DNA from: Nitrospira sp. UBA2083 | GTDB lineage: Bacteria > Nitrospirota > Nitrospiria > Nitrospirales > Nitrospiraceae | DNA: 36,500 bases | Direction: 5' to 3' | Assembly: GCA_002331625.1 (NCBI GenBank) | Contig: DCZN01000050.1 | Coordinates: 19,583 to 56,082 of the forward strand | In this document: positions 6,048 to 15,100 of the stretch, piece after piece | Layout of the letters: each line of letters opens with the position of its first letter | Position numbering within the stretch: position 1 is the first letter of the stretch | The notes under the pieces: generated by a model | What the model was told of the DNA's origin: nothing | What the model saw: only the letters and a program-made list of their open reading frames with translations | The model's database searches: none | Translations under genes and position numbers: made by a program

Positions 6048-7436
6048 ATGCGCCTTGAAGACCAGAAGATTCCGTCGTCTCGCGCCGGCATCGGCCCGCG
6101 ACTGGGCATCGCCGGAGCCGCGTTCGCGTTATGGTTGGTCCCGTCGTTCGCTGTCGCGGCAATCGACCCACCCACCGTATTTGGCATCCCGTTCGACTTC
6201 ATCTTGTTCGCCCTCACGTTGCTCGGTGTCGCGCTGTTCCACCACCACACGCTGCAGGTGGCGCTCACTGGACTCACCACGATCGCGTTATACAAACTGG
6301 CCTTCACCGGGTTCAAAACCGGCGATGGCGTACCAGGCTTGCTGAGCCACCTGGCCCATGAGTGGGTCATTCTTGCCAATCTGCTGTGCCTGTTGCTGGG
6401 CTTTGCGCTGCTGTCCAAGCATTTCGAGGACAGCCATGTTCCCGCAGTACTTCCCAAGTACCTGCCGGGACAAGCGAAGGGTGCCTTCACGCTGCTTGTG
6501 ATGGTGTTCGTGTTGTCCTCGTTTCTCGACAACATCGCCGCGGCGCTGATTGGGGGCACAATGGCTCACACCGTCTTTCGCGGCAAGGTCCACATCGGGT
6601 ACCTCGCCGCGATCGTCGCCGCCTCCAATGCAGGTGGTTCGGGCAGCGTGGTAGGCGACACCACGACCACGATGATGTGGATCGACGGCGTGAGCCCGGC
6701 CCAAGTCTTCCACGCGTATGTCGCCGCCGTGGTCGCACTGGTCCTGTTCGGCATTCCTGCCGCGTTGCAGCAGAACAAGCATTCGCCGTTGATGGCCTAT
6801 CAGCCCGGTGGCGCGCATGTGGATTGGGGCCGCGTCGGTGTTGTGGCGTTCATTTTGGTAACGGCGATCTCCACCAACGTGTACATCAACTTGAGACACG
6901 CCGAGATCGCCGATCATTTCCCATTCATCGGCGTGGCCGTGGCGCTGGCGATCCTGGTCTCGGCACCATTCCGCAAACCGGACTGGAGTCTGTTACCCGA
7001 CGCAACCAAAGGGACGATTTTTCTGCTCGCCCTAGTCACCTGCGCCTCGATGATGCCGGTGGAAAAATTGCCGGTCGCCTCCTGGCAATCAGCCATGGGG
7101 CTCGGTTTCGTTTCCGCGGTGTTCGACAACATCCCGCTCACCGCGCTCGCGCTGAAACAAGGCGGCTATGACTGGGGCATGCTCGCCTACACGGTGGGGT
7201 TCGGCGGCTCGATGATCTGGTTCGGCTCGTCGGCCGGCGTGGCGTTGTCCAACATGTATCCGGATGCGAAGAACGTCGGTCGCTGGGTGTATCACGGCTG
7301 GCATGTCGCGGTCGCGTATGTCATCAGCTTCTTGGTGCTCCTCGCGGTCATGGGCTGGCATCCCGGTCCCAAACGCGGCGATCCGCCGGTCACAATGTCT
7401 TCCGTTGCACAACCGGCCGAGGCCCCGGTGCGCTAG
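6048..7436 (+). CDS. NhaD/ArsB-superfamily Na+:H+ antiporter-like membrane protein
   Basis: A 462-residue polytopic inner-membrane protein of the ion transporter superfamily, with about eleven hydrophobic segments. The repeated, partly unwound helix motifs typical of this group are visible: VLSSFLDNIAAALIGGTMA (first half) and GFVSAVFDNIPLTALALK (second half), each with an Asp-Asn pair expected at the ion site, plus NAGGSGSVVGDTTTTMMW. I chose ATG 6048 because of the GAGGGAG site just upstream. A longer frame to 5904 would start inside the copy B element. Na+/H+ exchange is inferred from the family and from the nearby Na+-pumping Nqr; another ion or carboxylate is possible. Confidence 0.85.
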   Translation: MRLEDQKIPSSRAGIGPRLGIAGAAFALWLVPSFAVAAIDPPTVFGIPFDFILFALTLLGVALFHHHTLQVALTGLTTIALYKLAFTGFKTGDGVPGLLSHLAHEWVILANLLCLLLGFALLSKHFEDSHVPAVLPKYLPGQAKGAFTLLVMVFVLSSFLDNIAAALIGGTMAHTVFRGKVHIGYLAAIVAASNAGGSGSVVGDTTTTMMWIDGVSPAQVFHAYVAAVVALVLFGIPAALQQNKHSPLMAYQPGGAHVDWGRVGVVAFILVTAISTNVYINLRHAEIADHFPFIGVAVALAILVSAPFRKPDWSLLPDATKGTIFLLALVTCASMMPVEKLPVASWQSAMGLGFVSAVFDNIPLTALALKQGGYDWGMLAYTVGFGGSMIWFGSSAGVALSNMYPDAKNVGRWVYHGWHVAVAYVISFLVLLAVMGWHPGPKRGDPPVTMSSVAQPAEAPVR

Positions 7437-7509
7437 CCCTTCTCATCCTTCGGGATCAAAAGGAAAGGCAATGGCAATGGAACCGATGCAGCCATAATCC
7501 GGCGGTCTG

Positions 7510-7650
7510 CTACCTCGTCCCGTTCTGTAGTTCACGATCCGTCGTGAAGACGAACACCCGTTCCCCAACCTGCACATCGATGTCGGTAAAGAGCCCGAGA
7601 ATTTTTGCGCCGGTGATCTCACGAATCTTGGTGCTCTCCGTAGGAAAGCT
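7510..7650 (-). pseudogene. DUF2294 gene fragment (C-terminal third)
   Basis: Read on the minus strand, it encodes TKIREITGAKILGLFTDIDV, QVGERVFVFTTDRELQNGTR and a stop. This is nearly the same as the end of the complete DUF2294 protein at 8381-8725, including the last 15 residues and the TAG stop. Upstream sequence diverges and no start remains, so it is a truncated duplicate. The two copies are direct repeats on either side of the RelBE-type module. Confidence 0.85.
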
Positions 7651-7696
7651 GCGCATAGTGCATACGCCTTCACGGCTAGGTGGTGAGGTATGGATA

Positions 7697-7728
7697 GTGG
7701 CATTCTAGCATTCTGATGCTACAATGCC
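7697..7728 (+). promoter_or_regulatory. promoter and palindromic operator of the RelBE-type module
   Basis: GTGGCA (7697-7702) and TACAAT (7720-7725), with a 17-bp spacer, form a good sigma-70-type promoter. Overlapping it is a 30-bp near-perfect palindrome (7699-7728): GGCATTCTAGCAT, four bases, ATGCTACAATGCC, matching at 12 of 13 positions per arm. This is placed as expected for autorepression by the antitoxin/toxin complex. Confidence 0.7.
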
Positions 7729-7753
7729 TAAACGCTATATAAGGAGAAGCGCC

Positions 7754-7984
7754 ATGTCATCTGACACCCGCACGACGATCTACCTCAAGCCCAAAGTCTA
7801 TCGAGCTCTCAAGGTCAAAGCCGCCACGACAGATCGGTCTCTCTCTGACCTGGTCAATGCTGCCGTGCTGGAATCCCTTCGAGAGGATGCAATAGACCTG
7901 GATGCGTTTGATCGCCGCGCGAAAGAGCCGTCGCGATCATTCGAGAAGGTTCTCGAGGAGTTGAAGCGTGACGGCACTTTATAG
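7754..7984 (+). CDS. ribbon-helix-helix antitoxin (CopG/RelB type)
   Basis: A 76-residue protein. The N-terminal part (TRTTIYLKPKVYRALKVKAA, then DRSLSDLVNAAVLESL) is a ribbon-helix-helix DNA-binding domain. The C-terminal part (AFDRRAKEPSRSFEKVLEEL) is the helical tail expected to wrap the toxin. The ATG at 7754 has AAGGAG at 7741-7746. The toxin frame starts inside its last codons. It probably represses its own promoter through the palindrome at 7699-7728. Confidence 0.9.
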   Translation: MSSDTRTTIYLKPKVYRALKVKAATTDRSLSDLVNAAVLESLREDAIDLDAFDRRAKEPSRSFEKVLEELKRDGTL

Positions 7985-8231
7985 CGTCGTCATGAAGCGT
8001 TCCGCCGAGAAAGAACTCAAGACGGTTTCTTCAAGCGATCTCAAGTGGATCGTCGACCGAATTCGAAGCTTAGCCCAACAGCCTCGACCTTCAGGATGCG
8101 AGAAACTCTCAGGCGAATCGGAGCGCTATCGCATCCGGCAGGGTGACTATCGCATAGTCTACGGCATTGATGACGCCGCCCGACTTATCGAGGTGGTAAA
8201 AATCGGACACCGACGCGAGGTCTACCGCTAG
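7968..8231 (+). CDS. RelE/ParE-family toxin
   Basis: An 87-residue RelE-fold protein: SAEKELKTV at the N-terminus, then RPSGCEKLSG, the conserved ERYRIRQGDYRIVYGI core and VVKIGHRREVYR at the end. These match the mRNA-interferase branch (RelE-like) better than gyrase-targeting ParE, but the two cannot be cleanly separated by eye. The likely start is GTG 7968, overlapping the antitoxin gene by 17 bp; an ATG at 7992 is an alternative. It is co-transcribed with the antitoxin, and no lesion is visible. Confidence 0.9.
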   Translation: MTALYSVVMKRSAEKELKTVSSSDLKWIVDRIRSLAQQPRPSGCEKLSGESERYRIRQGDYRIVYGIDDAARLIEVVKIGHRREVYR

Positions 8232-8380
8232 GCTGGTCCTGACACTCACGAGGCTCATGACAGGATTTTCATAGATACCAGTCTAAACCTATATCGACCT
8301 GCCCTAGCATCAACGACAGTACCTGGGGGTAGATGACTGGCTTCGTACTACAACCTTCGGATCCAGAATCCGGCACTCCA

Positions 8381-8725
8381 CTACCTCGTCCCGTTCTGTA
8401 GTTCACGATCCGTCGTGAAGACGAACACCCGTTCCCCGAGCTGGACATCAATATCGGTAAAGAGCGCAAGCACCTTGGCTCCGGTAATTTCAGTGATCTG
8501 CTCACAGAGTTTGTCGCGGCCCTGCGCAATGAGGTTCTGCCGCAATCGCTTCACCATTTCGATCCCTTCCGCAGTTTTGGCCAGCTGGCGTTCGGCCGGC
8601 GTCAGCACGCCCTTCAGACGGACGACCACCAGATCCCGGGCGACCAGCGCACGAACTTCGTCCGGGCCACGCCCCAAGAATTCTTGCTCGAATTTGATGA
8701 TCGCGTTCCGTATCGCGTTTTCCAT
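8381..8725 (-). CDS. DUF2294 (YbcI-like) protein
   Basis: A 114-residue DUF2294 protein. Key parts are the N-terminal helix NAIIKFEQEFLGRGPDEVR, the strand RDLVVVRLKGVLTPAE, and the C-terminal GAKVLALFTDIDVQLGERVF. The function is not established. In Bacillus the family member YbcI is encoded near the DabB/DabA homologues (ndhF-ybcC), and here it is divergent from dabB, so a role tied to inorganic-carbon uptake is plausible. I chose ATG 8725; a GTG at 8740 would lie upstream of the predicted transcription start. A truncated duplicate lies at 7510-7650. Confidence 0.85.
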   Translation of the reverse strand: MENAIRNAIIKFEQEFLGRGPDEVRALVARDLVVVRLKGVLTPAERQLAKTAEGIEMVKRLRQNLIAQGRDKLCEQITEITGAKVLALFTDIDVQLGERVFVFTTDRELQNGTR

Positions 8726-8743
8726 ACTGGTGATCCGCACGGG

Positions 8744-8772
8744 ATTATAAGATCGCTCGCGGCCTCGAACAA
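8744..8772 (-). promoter_or_regulatory. promoter of the DUF2294 gene
   Basis: On the minus strand, TTGTTC (8772-8767), a 17-bp spacer and a perfect TATAAT (8749-8744). The expected start of transcription is about 12 nt before ATG 8725, so the mRNA would be almost leaderless. Confidence 0.6.
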
Positions 8773-8862
8773 GGCTCTTCCGCTCTTTTCTACCTCAGTT
8801 GAGGGCATGGGATCTTTGTGCTCTCGCGTGCTGAATGAGGAATCCGCACCGTGGTTTGAAGC

Positions 8863-8889
8863 TTGACGCTGCCCTCTCACCCGTATTAT
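8863..8889 (+). promoter_or_regulatory. candidate promoter of the dab operon
   Basis: TTGACG (8863-8868) and TATTAT (8884-8889) with a short 15-bp spacer; TTATTG gives 17 bp but a poorer match. Transcription from here would make a leader of about 200 nt before dabB. It is the best candidate seen in the divergent spacer. Confidence 0.45.
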
Positions 8890-8985
8890 TGATAGGTCCA
8901 GCTTGGTTCCAGAAGGCGCTGTTGCCAATCCCAACGTCTGTTGAAGGTCGGCAAGACGTCCGTTTATCGTGACATCGGCAGTAGG

Positions 8986-9073
8986 GTGACCGGCAGTTCA
9001 CACGAGAGGCCGGTCACAGTACGAGCCAATCGGTTCCGTTTGACCGCTGTCGAACAGGCCGGTTGGCTTTTTT
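8986..9073 (+). terminator. leader hairpin and intrinsic terminator (attenuator) before dabB
   Basis: Two structures lie in tandem. A perfect 9-bp stem pairs GTGACCGGC (8986-8994) with GCCGGTCAC (9009-9017). A long terminator hairpin pairs AGCCAATCGG (9024-9033) with CCGGTTGGCT (9059-9068), extended inside by GTTTGA/TCGAAC, and is followed by six T (9068-9073). The dabB start is only 22 bp further on, too close for another promoter, so dabB transcription must pass this terminator. GACCGGC (8988-8994) can alternatively pair with GCCGGTT (9058-9064), which would break the terminator. A third stem, ACGTCT/AGACGT, lies at 8934-8959. Confidence 0.75.
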
Positions 9074-9095
9074 GTTGTGGGATGAGGAGCGCTTG

Positions 9096-10805
9096 TTGAG
9101 CTGGACGTTCTTGTGTGTCCCGCTGCTTCCCCTGGTCGCCGCGCTGATCGTCGTCTGCGCAGACGACTCGACCCGGTATGCTCACTCTAAGATCGCCACG
9201 CTGCTGATGGGAGCGGCATGCTTGGGCGCTGCGGTCACCCTCTATATTGTCACGACCTCAGGTCCAATTGCGATTCGGCTCTATAACTCGACCACTGCCG
9301 CTTCATTGACCATCCCGATTGGGTTCTATGTCGACCGCCTCAGTGGGGTCATGCTGACACTGATCTCAGCCGTCAGCCTCATCATCTATGCCTATTCCAC
9401 AAACTACATGTACCAAGACCGCCACTACCGCCGGTATCTGACACTGATCTGCCTCGCCGACTTCGTCCTGCTCTGTATGGTGTCCAGCTCAAATCTGATG
9501 ATGCTGTTCTTGTTCTGGCAACTGCTCAGTTATTTGCTCTACATCCTTGCGCACAACCACGGACACGCTCCGACGCTTGACGGAGCATTTAAGACGTTCA
9601 CGGTCCTGCGAGTGGCGGACATGGCGCTCCTCATGGGAATCATCCTGACGTACCAAGTGTACGGCACACTCGAGTTGCCGGAACTCTTCGCTCAAGCCAC
9701 CGCCGCACGCGCGACTGTCGCACTCTGGCCAGGCATGAACATCGATGCCGCGACCGCTGTCACCTTGCTGATGTTCATCGGAGCCATGGGCAAGTCTGCC
9801 CAGTTCCCGCTCCACCTTTGGTTACCGAGTTCTTTGTTTGCCCCGACCCCCGTGCACGGTCTACTCCACGCGGGCATCATCAATGCCGGAGGGTTCTTGA
9901 TCAATCGTATGGCCCCGCTGTTCGGCATGAGTTCGGTGACGCTGCACGTCGCGTTTGTGGTCGGTACCGTCACAGCGGTGTTCGGCGCCTCTATGATGCT
10001 GGTGCAGAGCGATATCAAGAAGACGCTCGGACTGTCGACGATCGGCCAGATGGGTTATATGATTATGGAGTGCGGATTAGGAGCGTTTTCGCTCGCCGTG
10101 TTCCATCTGATCGCACATGGACTCTTCAAGGCGACCGTCTTCCTCAATTGCGGCAACGTGATTCAGAAGGCCCGCTTGGAGCCTCACTTCCCCCACACCG
10201 AGCATGCCCATCACGACAATGAACAGATTTCGAATCTGACGTGGTCGACCGGGTTCTTGACGACGCTGGTTATTCCGCTCCTTATCCTCTTGGTCACGCA
10301 TGGAATCTTGCACATCCCCTTGCTCGAATCCCAGGGGACCGTCATTATTCTCTTTTTCATTTGGATCACCTCGTCGCAGGCAATCTTGACCCTCACGCGC
10401 CTGCGCGCGGTCGCCTCATGGAAGGTCTCCTCTACCATGCTCGTGACGCTGCTGTTTGTCGTTTTCATCTATCTCTTCGCTGTCGAGTCGTTCACCGCAT
10501 TCCTGTATCCGAATCCAGCGGAAGTCGCGTTGTACTTTAAGGCAGCCGACCTTCCCGACTGGTTGTTTGACCTCATGCTTGTCACGGCGACTGGCCTGAC
10601 GATCCTGGGATGGTTTTATCTGTATCTCAAAGCCCATGGCCGTCGCGTCCGAACACCAGCTTGGATCGATACGCTACGCAACAAAATGTTTGTGGCCCTC
10701 CTCAACAGATTCTACGCGGACGAATTGTATGGCCGCGCGGGGCAGGCCGTCGCCCGCGTCATTCATCGAATCGACAAGCAGGAAGAAGGGTGGTCGCGGC
10801 GATGA
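9096..10805 (+). CDS. dabB: DabB, NuoL/MrpA-like membrane subunit of the inorganic-carbon transporter
   Basis: A membrane protein of about 569 residues, with some 14-16 hydrophobic helices, from the proton-conducting antiporter-like family. The core motif GKSAQFPLHLWLPSSLFAPT plus PVHGLLHAGIINAGG is clear. Lys233 fits the channel lysine Lys229 of E. coli NuoL, but the position of NuoL Glu144 is Gln142 (LFWQLLSYLL). With dabA downstream it should form the DAB complex, in which cation flow drives CO2 hydration to bicarbonate in the cytoplasm. The start is uncertain: TTG 9096 follows GAGGAG at a good distance, while other in-frame starts (9063, 9093) overlap or abut the terminator. Confidence 0.9.
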   Translation: MSWTFLCVPLLPLVAALIVVCADDSTRYAHSKIATLLMGAACLGAAVTLYIVTTSGPIAIRLYNSTTAASLTIPIGFYVDRLSGVMLTLISAVSLIIYAYSTNYMYQDRHYRRYLTLICLADFVLLCMVSSSNLMMLFLFWQLLSYLLYILAHNHGHAPTLDGAFKTFTVLRVADMALLMGIILTYQVYGTLELPELFAQATAARATVALWPGMNIDAATAVTLLMFIGAMGKSAQFPLHLWLPSSLFAPTPVHGLLHAGIINAGGFLINRMAPLFGMSSVTLHVAFVVGTVTAVFGASMMLVQSDIKKTLGLSTIGQMGYMIMECGLGAFSLAVFHLIAHGLFKATVFLNCGNVIQKARLEPHFPHTEHAHHDNEQISNLTWSTGFLTTLVIPLLILLVTHGILHIPLLESQGTVIILFFIWITSSQAILTLTRLRAVASWKVSSTMLVTLLFVVFIYLFAVESFTAFLYPNPAEVALYFKAADLPDWLFDLMLVTATGLTILGWFYLYLKAHGRRVRTPAWIDTLRNKMFVALLNRFYADELYGRAGQAVARVIHRIDKQEEGWSRR

Positions 10806-12103
10806 TCCCCGATGCACTTTTCCCCTGGCTCGCAACCGGTCTCCCGTTGGTCGGAGTACTCACCTGCCGCATAGTCTGGGAGGATGTGCCACAACTCAAA
10901 ACATGCTGCCTGATCTGGTCCCTTCTCAGCGTGGCTCCGATCCTGAAAGTCGCATCGAACCTGCCCGAAGGACCATTGCTACTCTTTCTCCTCCCGATCG
11001 CTGCGGCGATTTCTCTGTTGGGGCAACCGATTCATGCAGACCATCGTTTTTCTTGGCTGATGACCTTGGTGTGCCTCGGATTCGGGATAGGAGCCATCAC
11101 CCTTCCCACTCCCCTGAGTCATCTCCTTTTGGTGGGATTGTTGATGACGATAGCCGGTCTCCTGATCCGCCATCATACGGCGCTCTGGCCGATTTCCTGG
11201 TGGGGAATCATCCTGTTTTGTCTCGCCGCCCTTGGTGTGGTGGTGGCCGCGTTCACAAATCCTCCGCGTTCGTTATGGGCCACCTTGGTCACGTCGGTGG
11301 TATTGGTACCCCTGCTGCCCTTCCATACGGGGTACCTGACGGCCCTTACACGGTTGCCGGGCAATCTGCCGTCCTTCGCAGCTTTTCTGCTTCCGACCGT
11401 CGGTCTGCACTTCATCGCGTCCGCCCTTCAGGCCATTCCCGTCACGATTGCCGGTCCGATCAGCTTCTGTGCCCTGATCGGGGCGCTCTACGGTGCGGGG
11501 AAGGCGCTGGCCCAGACCCGCATTCGACTCATGCTGGCGTACGGCAGCCTCTCCTTCATTTCGATGCTCTGGTGGTTTGCTGCGGCCTCACACATGGCGG
11601 TGTCTCGTGCAGCTGTGTTGGTCGCATCAATCGGCCTGGCGACGTGCGGGCTGCTGATTGCGTGGCAGATTATCCGGACGAGGTACGGGGATGACGTGGA
11701 TCCCTCATCGATCAGCGGATTGGCCTCCTCAATGCCGAGCTATGCGGTGCTGCTATCCCTCTTGGCATTGGCCGCGATGGGGCTCCCGCCCTTCGGAGTC
11801 TTTGCAGGATTTATGGGACTCTTGCTTCACTCACCCATTCCTTCGATCGTCGGGCTTCTGATCATGCTGGCAGCTTGGCTGGCAGCTTCTTGGTATATCT
11901 TGAACGCGGTGCAACGGCTGTTGTTTGGAGCGAGACGCAATGATCTTCGATACCACGATGTCGTTCAACACGAATGGGCAGCACTGTTCATGACGATCGT
12001 CGCGCTAGCAGGGCTGGGATTCGCACCGAGCGAGTGGTTCATGTCCAATGGCGTTGCACTGATCAGTGATCCCCAATCACAGGCGGGTCTATGGCAGCGA
12101 TAG
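10802..12103 (+). CDS. NuoM/Mrp-like membrane subunit within the dab operon
   Basis: A 433-residue hydrophobic protein with about 12-13 helices, overlapping the dabB stop by ATGA and dabA by 13 bp. The family resemblance is seen in PLLPFHTGYLTALTRLPGN (compare PxxPFHxWLPDAH in NuoM), GAGKALAQTRIRLMLAYGSL and GLPPFGVFAGFMGLL. The lysine normally just before the PLxPFH motif is replaced (VVLVPLLPFH), so the proton path may be incomplete. The described two-gene DAB systems do not contain this subunit. Tight overlap on both sides implies a fixed ratio with DabB and DabA. A structural or ion-channel role in the same complex is inferred. Confidence 0.8.
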   Translation: MIPDALFPWLATGLPLVGVLTCRIVWEDVPQLKTCCLIWSLLSVAPILKVASNLPEGPLLLFLLPIAAAISLLGQPIHADHRFSWLMTLVCLGFGIGAITLPTPLSHLLLVGLLMTIAGLLIRHHTALWPISWWGIILFCLAALGVVVAAFTNPPRSLWATLVTSVVLVPLLPFHTGYLTALTRLPGNLPSFAAFLLPTVGLHFIASALQAIPVTIAGPISFCALIGALYGAGKALAQTRIRLMLAYGSLSFISMLWWFAAASHMAVSRAAVLVASIGLATCGLLIAWQIIRTRYGDDVDPSSISGLASSMPSYAVLLSLLALAAMGLPPFGVFAGFMGLLLHSPIPSIVGLLIMLAAWLAASWYILNAVQRLLFGARRNDLRYHDVVQHEWAALFMTIVALAGLGFAPSEWFMSNGVALISDPQSQAGLWQR

Positions 12104-15100
12104 ACGAGTCGATCACGCTCGAAGCGAGACGGATGGAACTGCGTGGCGTCGTGCGCCTCGCCGGGGAAGTCATCGCGCAATACTGGCCAATGCGAACGTT
12201 CGTCCATCACAACCCACTCCATAGTTTGGAATATCTTCCCTTCGAAGAGACCGTCCGACGCGGCAAGCAATTTCTAGGCGGTGACGGCTATCTGCCCAGT
12301 GACCTATATCGCGCCTACGTCTCGTCCGGCCGGATCCGCCTCGAGCATGTAGAGATTGCGTTGCAGCCGTTGGCTCGCGATCAGCAGATCGTTCTTGGCC
12401 CTCGTAAGGTCACACACATGGAGGTGTTGCGGGCCTGTCTGACGGAAGGGCTCTGTTCGCCAGCACGCGAACCACTCGACGATCAATTGGACGATCCCGA
12501 CAGAGCTTTGATCGAGCGCATGGCCCACACACTGGACCGTGTGATCGAGAGTCCCTCTCTCAACGAACGCGTCAAGAAAGTTGTGGAGACGAATCAATCC
12601 GCACTCTGCCGATGGCTGACCCTGTCTCACTGGTGCGATGACACGCTCGGCACGACGATCGTACAGACCATCAATGAGCAGATGATCAAGTGGTGTTCGG
12701 CGTTCCTCGACGAAGGGCACGCCGCGTGGGCCATGCCTGACCGGAGTGAGGGTCTGTATCAAGCCTGGAGACGGCTTGCGGTACACGAATGGTCTCTCCT
12801 TGGTATCGCCGACAGCCGACGGAAGATCGCTGCGCTCCCCGACCATCCGGAAGATGCGTTGCTGGAAAGTCTTGACGTGCTGGGTATTCCACCTGAACTG
12901 CAACAGGACTATCTGTCGCTGCAGTTGACAGCCCTACCTGGCTGGGCAGGATTCATTAAATGGCGGGGTGAGGAACGCGACTATCCATGGCAACAAGTCC
13001 ACCCTGTCGGTCTCGTCAAATTCCTGGCCATTCGATTGTGGTATGCGCGGGAACTCGTACAGGCGGCTTGCCGAGACTTCTTGGATATTCCTGGTCGGTT
13101 CGACGAGATCATGGCGTATATGTGTGACTATTCGGAGGAATACTATCTTCGGCGGCTACGGACCGCCGGCCATTTACCCGCACTCTACGCGGAAGAAATC
13201 GATCGACTTGCCCATCGGAAGGGGCAAAGCTGGAACCATGTGCTCGCTCGCTACCGTGCCGACGTCGTACCTAGACACCAGGCCGCTCGTCGACGCAGTG
13301 ACGCACGACGGCTCTTACTGCTGAGCCGCTCGTTGGGCATTGAGGATCAGCAATTCGTTGAAAGCCAGCCTTCTGAGCTGAAGCAGGCCATCGAATGGAT
13401 TGAGGCCTTCCCGGAATCAGAGCATGGACCTATTTGGCTAAAGGCCTTTGAAGCCGGGTATCATGAGCCGCTTATTGGGCAACTGATGGCGGCGGCCTCA
13501 CCTCCCACCGAGCACCGAGTGGCCGCTCCACCCCTTCGCCCCTACTCGCAGTCGGTCTATTGCATTGACGTACGATCCGAGCCATTCCGCCGCCATCTCG
13601 AGTCCGTCGGCCCGCACGATACGTTTGGCTTTGCCGGATTTTTTGCCGCCTTCATCCGCTACCGGGCCTGGGGGAGAGGGCATGACACGGAGCAATTTCC
13701 GGTCATCATGCGCGCCAAGAACGAAGTGCGTGAAATACCCCGGAGCTATCTGGACCACAAGGTCTCACAGCATAAAGCGTGGACGAAATGGGCCCACGCC
13801 GGGCACACGCTTTTGCATGACCTGAAGGAAAACGTCATCACACCCTACGTGATGGTCGAATCAATCGGCTGGTTTTATAGTGTGCCCATTTTTGGGAAGA
13901 CGTTGCTCCCCTCGCTCTACCGGCGCGTCTCGACGTGGTTGCGGCATTGGCTCATGCCGCCATTGCCGACCACGCTTACTGTGGACAAGCTTTCCCCGAG
14001 CGACACCTCGGAAATGCTCAAAGTCGAACACCAAGAGATCATTCGTTCGGCCCTTGATGAGCGGCTCGGATTGCGTCATGCCCAGATCACACCGTTACTG
14101 ATAGAAGGAATCCGACAACGGGCGCTTCAGCAATCCAATCCACAGGAAGACTTTTTCCGTACTGAAGCGGACGCGGTGGGTTTGACGACAGAGGCAGTCG
14201 ATGCCTTTGTCACGGTCTTGCAGCAGGAGTATGACCTCAACTCACGGGCTTCCTCGCGCTACAAGGAACGGCTGACGCGAACAGGATTTACGCTTGAGGA
14301 GCAAACCTTGACCGTCGACACCGCCCTGCGAATGATGGGGCTGACCAAGAATTTCGCGCGGCTCGTCTTGTTGTGTGCCCATGGCAGCACATCGGACAAT
14401 AACCCCTACGAATCCGCGCTTGACTGCGGCGCCTGCGGCGGGAATGAAGGGAAACCCAATGCGCGCGCCCTTGCCATGATGGGCAATAGTGAGAAGGTAC
14501 GCCAACGCTTACGGAAAACCGGGATCGAGATTCCGTCTGATACGCACTTCCTGGCCGGCCAGATGGATACCACCACCGATGCCGTCCAACTATTCGATCT
14601 TGAGGATGTCCCCCCAACCCATCGCGCCGATCTCGCGAGGCTTCAAGACGATTTGAAAGAAGCTGCACGGTTGGCGAGTCGTGAGCGATGCCGTCGATTT
14701 CCCGAGATTCAAGAGCCTCTGGATGAATCCCGTGCCACCGCGCATGTCCGCCAGCGCAGTGCGGATTGGAGTCAAGTCCGTCCCGAATGGGGGTTGTCCA
14801 ATAATACGACGTTCTTGATCGCCCGGCGTGAGTGGACGAAAGGGCTGGATCTGCGTGGTCGAGTGTTTCTACATTCGTATGACTATCGCGAGGATCCCAC
14901 GACACGGTTCCTTGAGGTCCTGCTCACGGCTCCGCAGGTCGTCGCACAATGGATCAACATGGAGCACTACTTTTCGGCCGTCGACAACGAAGTCTATGGA
15001 AGCGGCAGCAAGATCTATCACAACGTGGTGGGTCGGTTTGGCATTATGTCCGGCCCCTGGAGCGATCTTCGCCTGGGATTGGCGCGGCAAACCGTCATGA

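Noticed and set aside
6002..6917. Long minus-strand frames opposite the antiporter gene
   Set aside because: They are antisense to a clear membrane-protein gene and have no ribosome sites or family motifs.
14288..14905. A 205-residue minus-strand frame within dabA
   Set aside because: dabA is well supported across this part by its zinc-site motifs; the antisense frame is a by-product of high GC.
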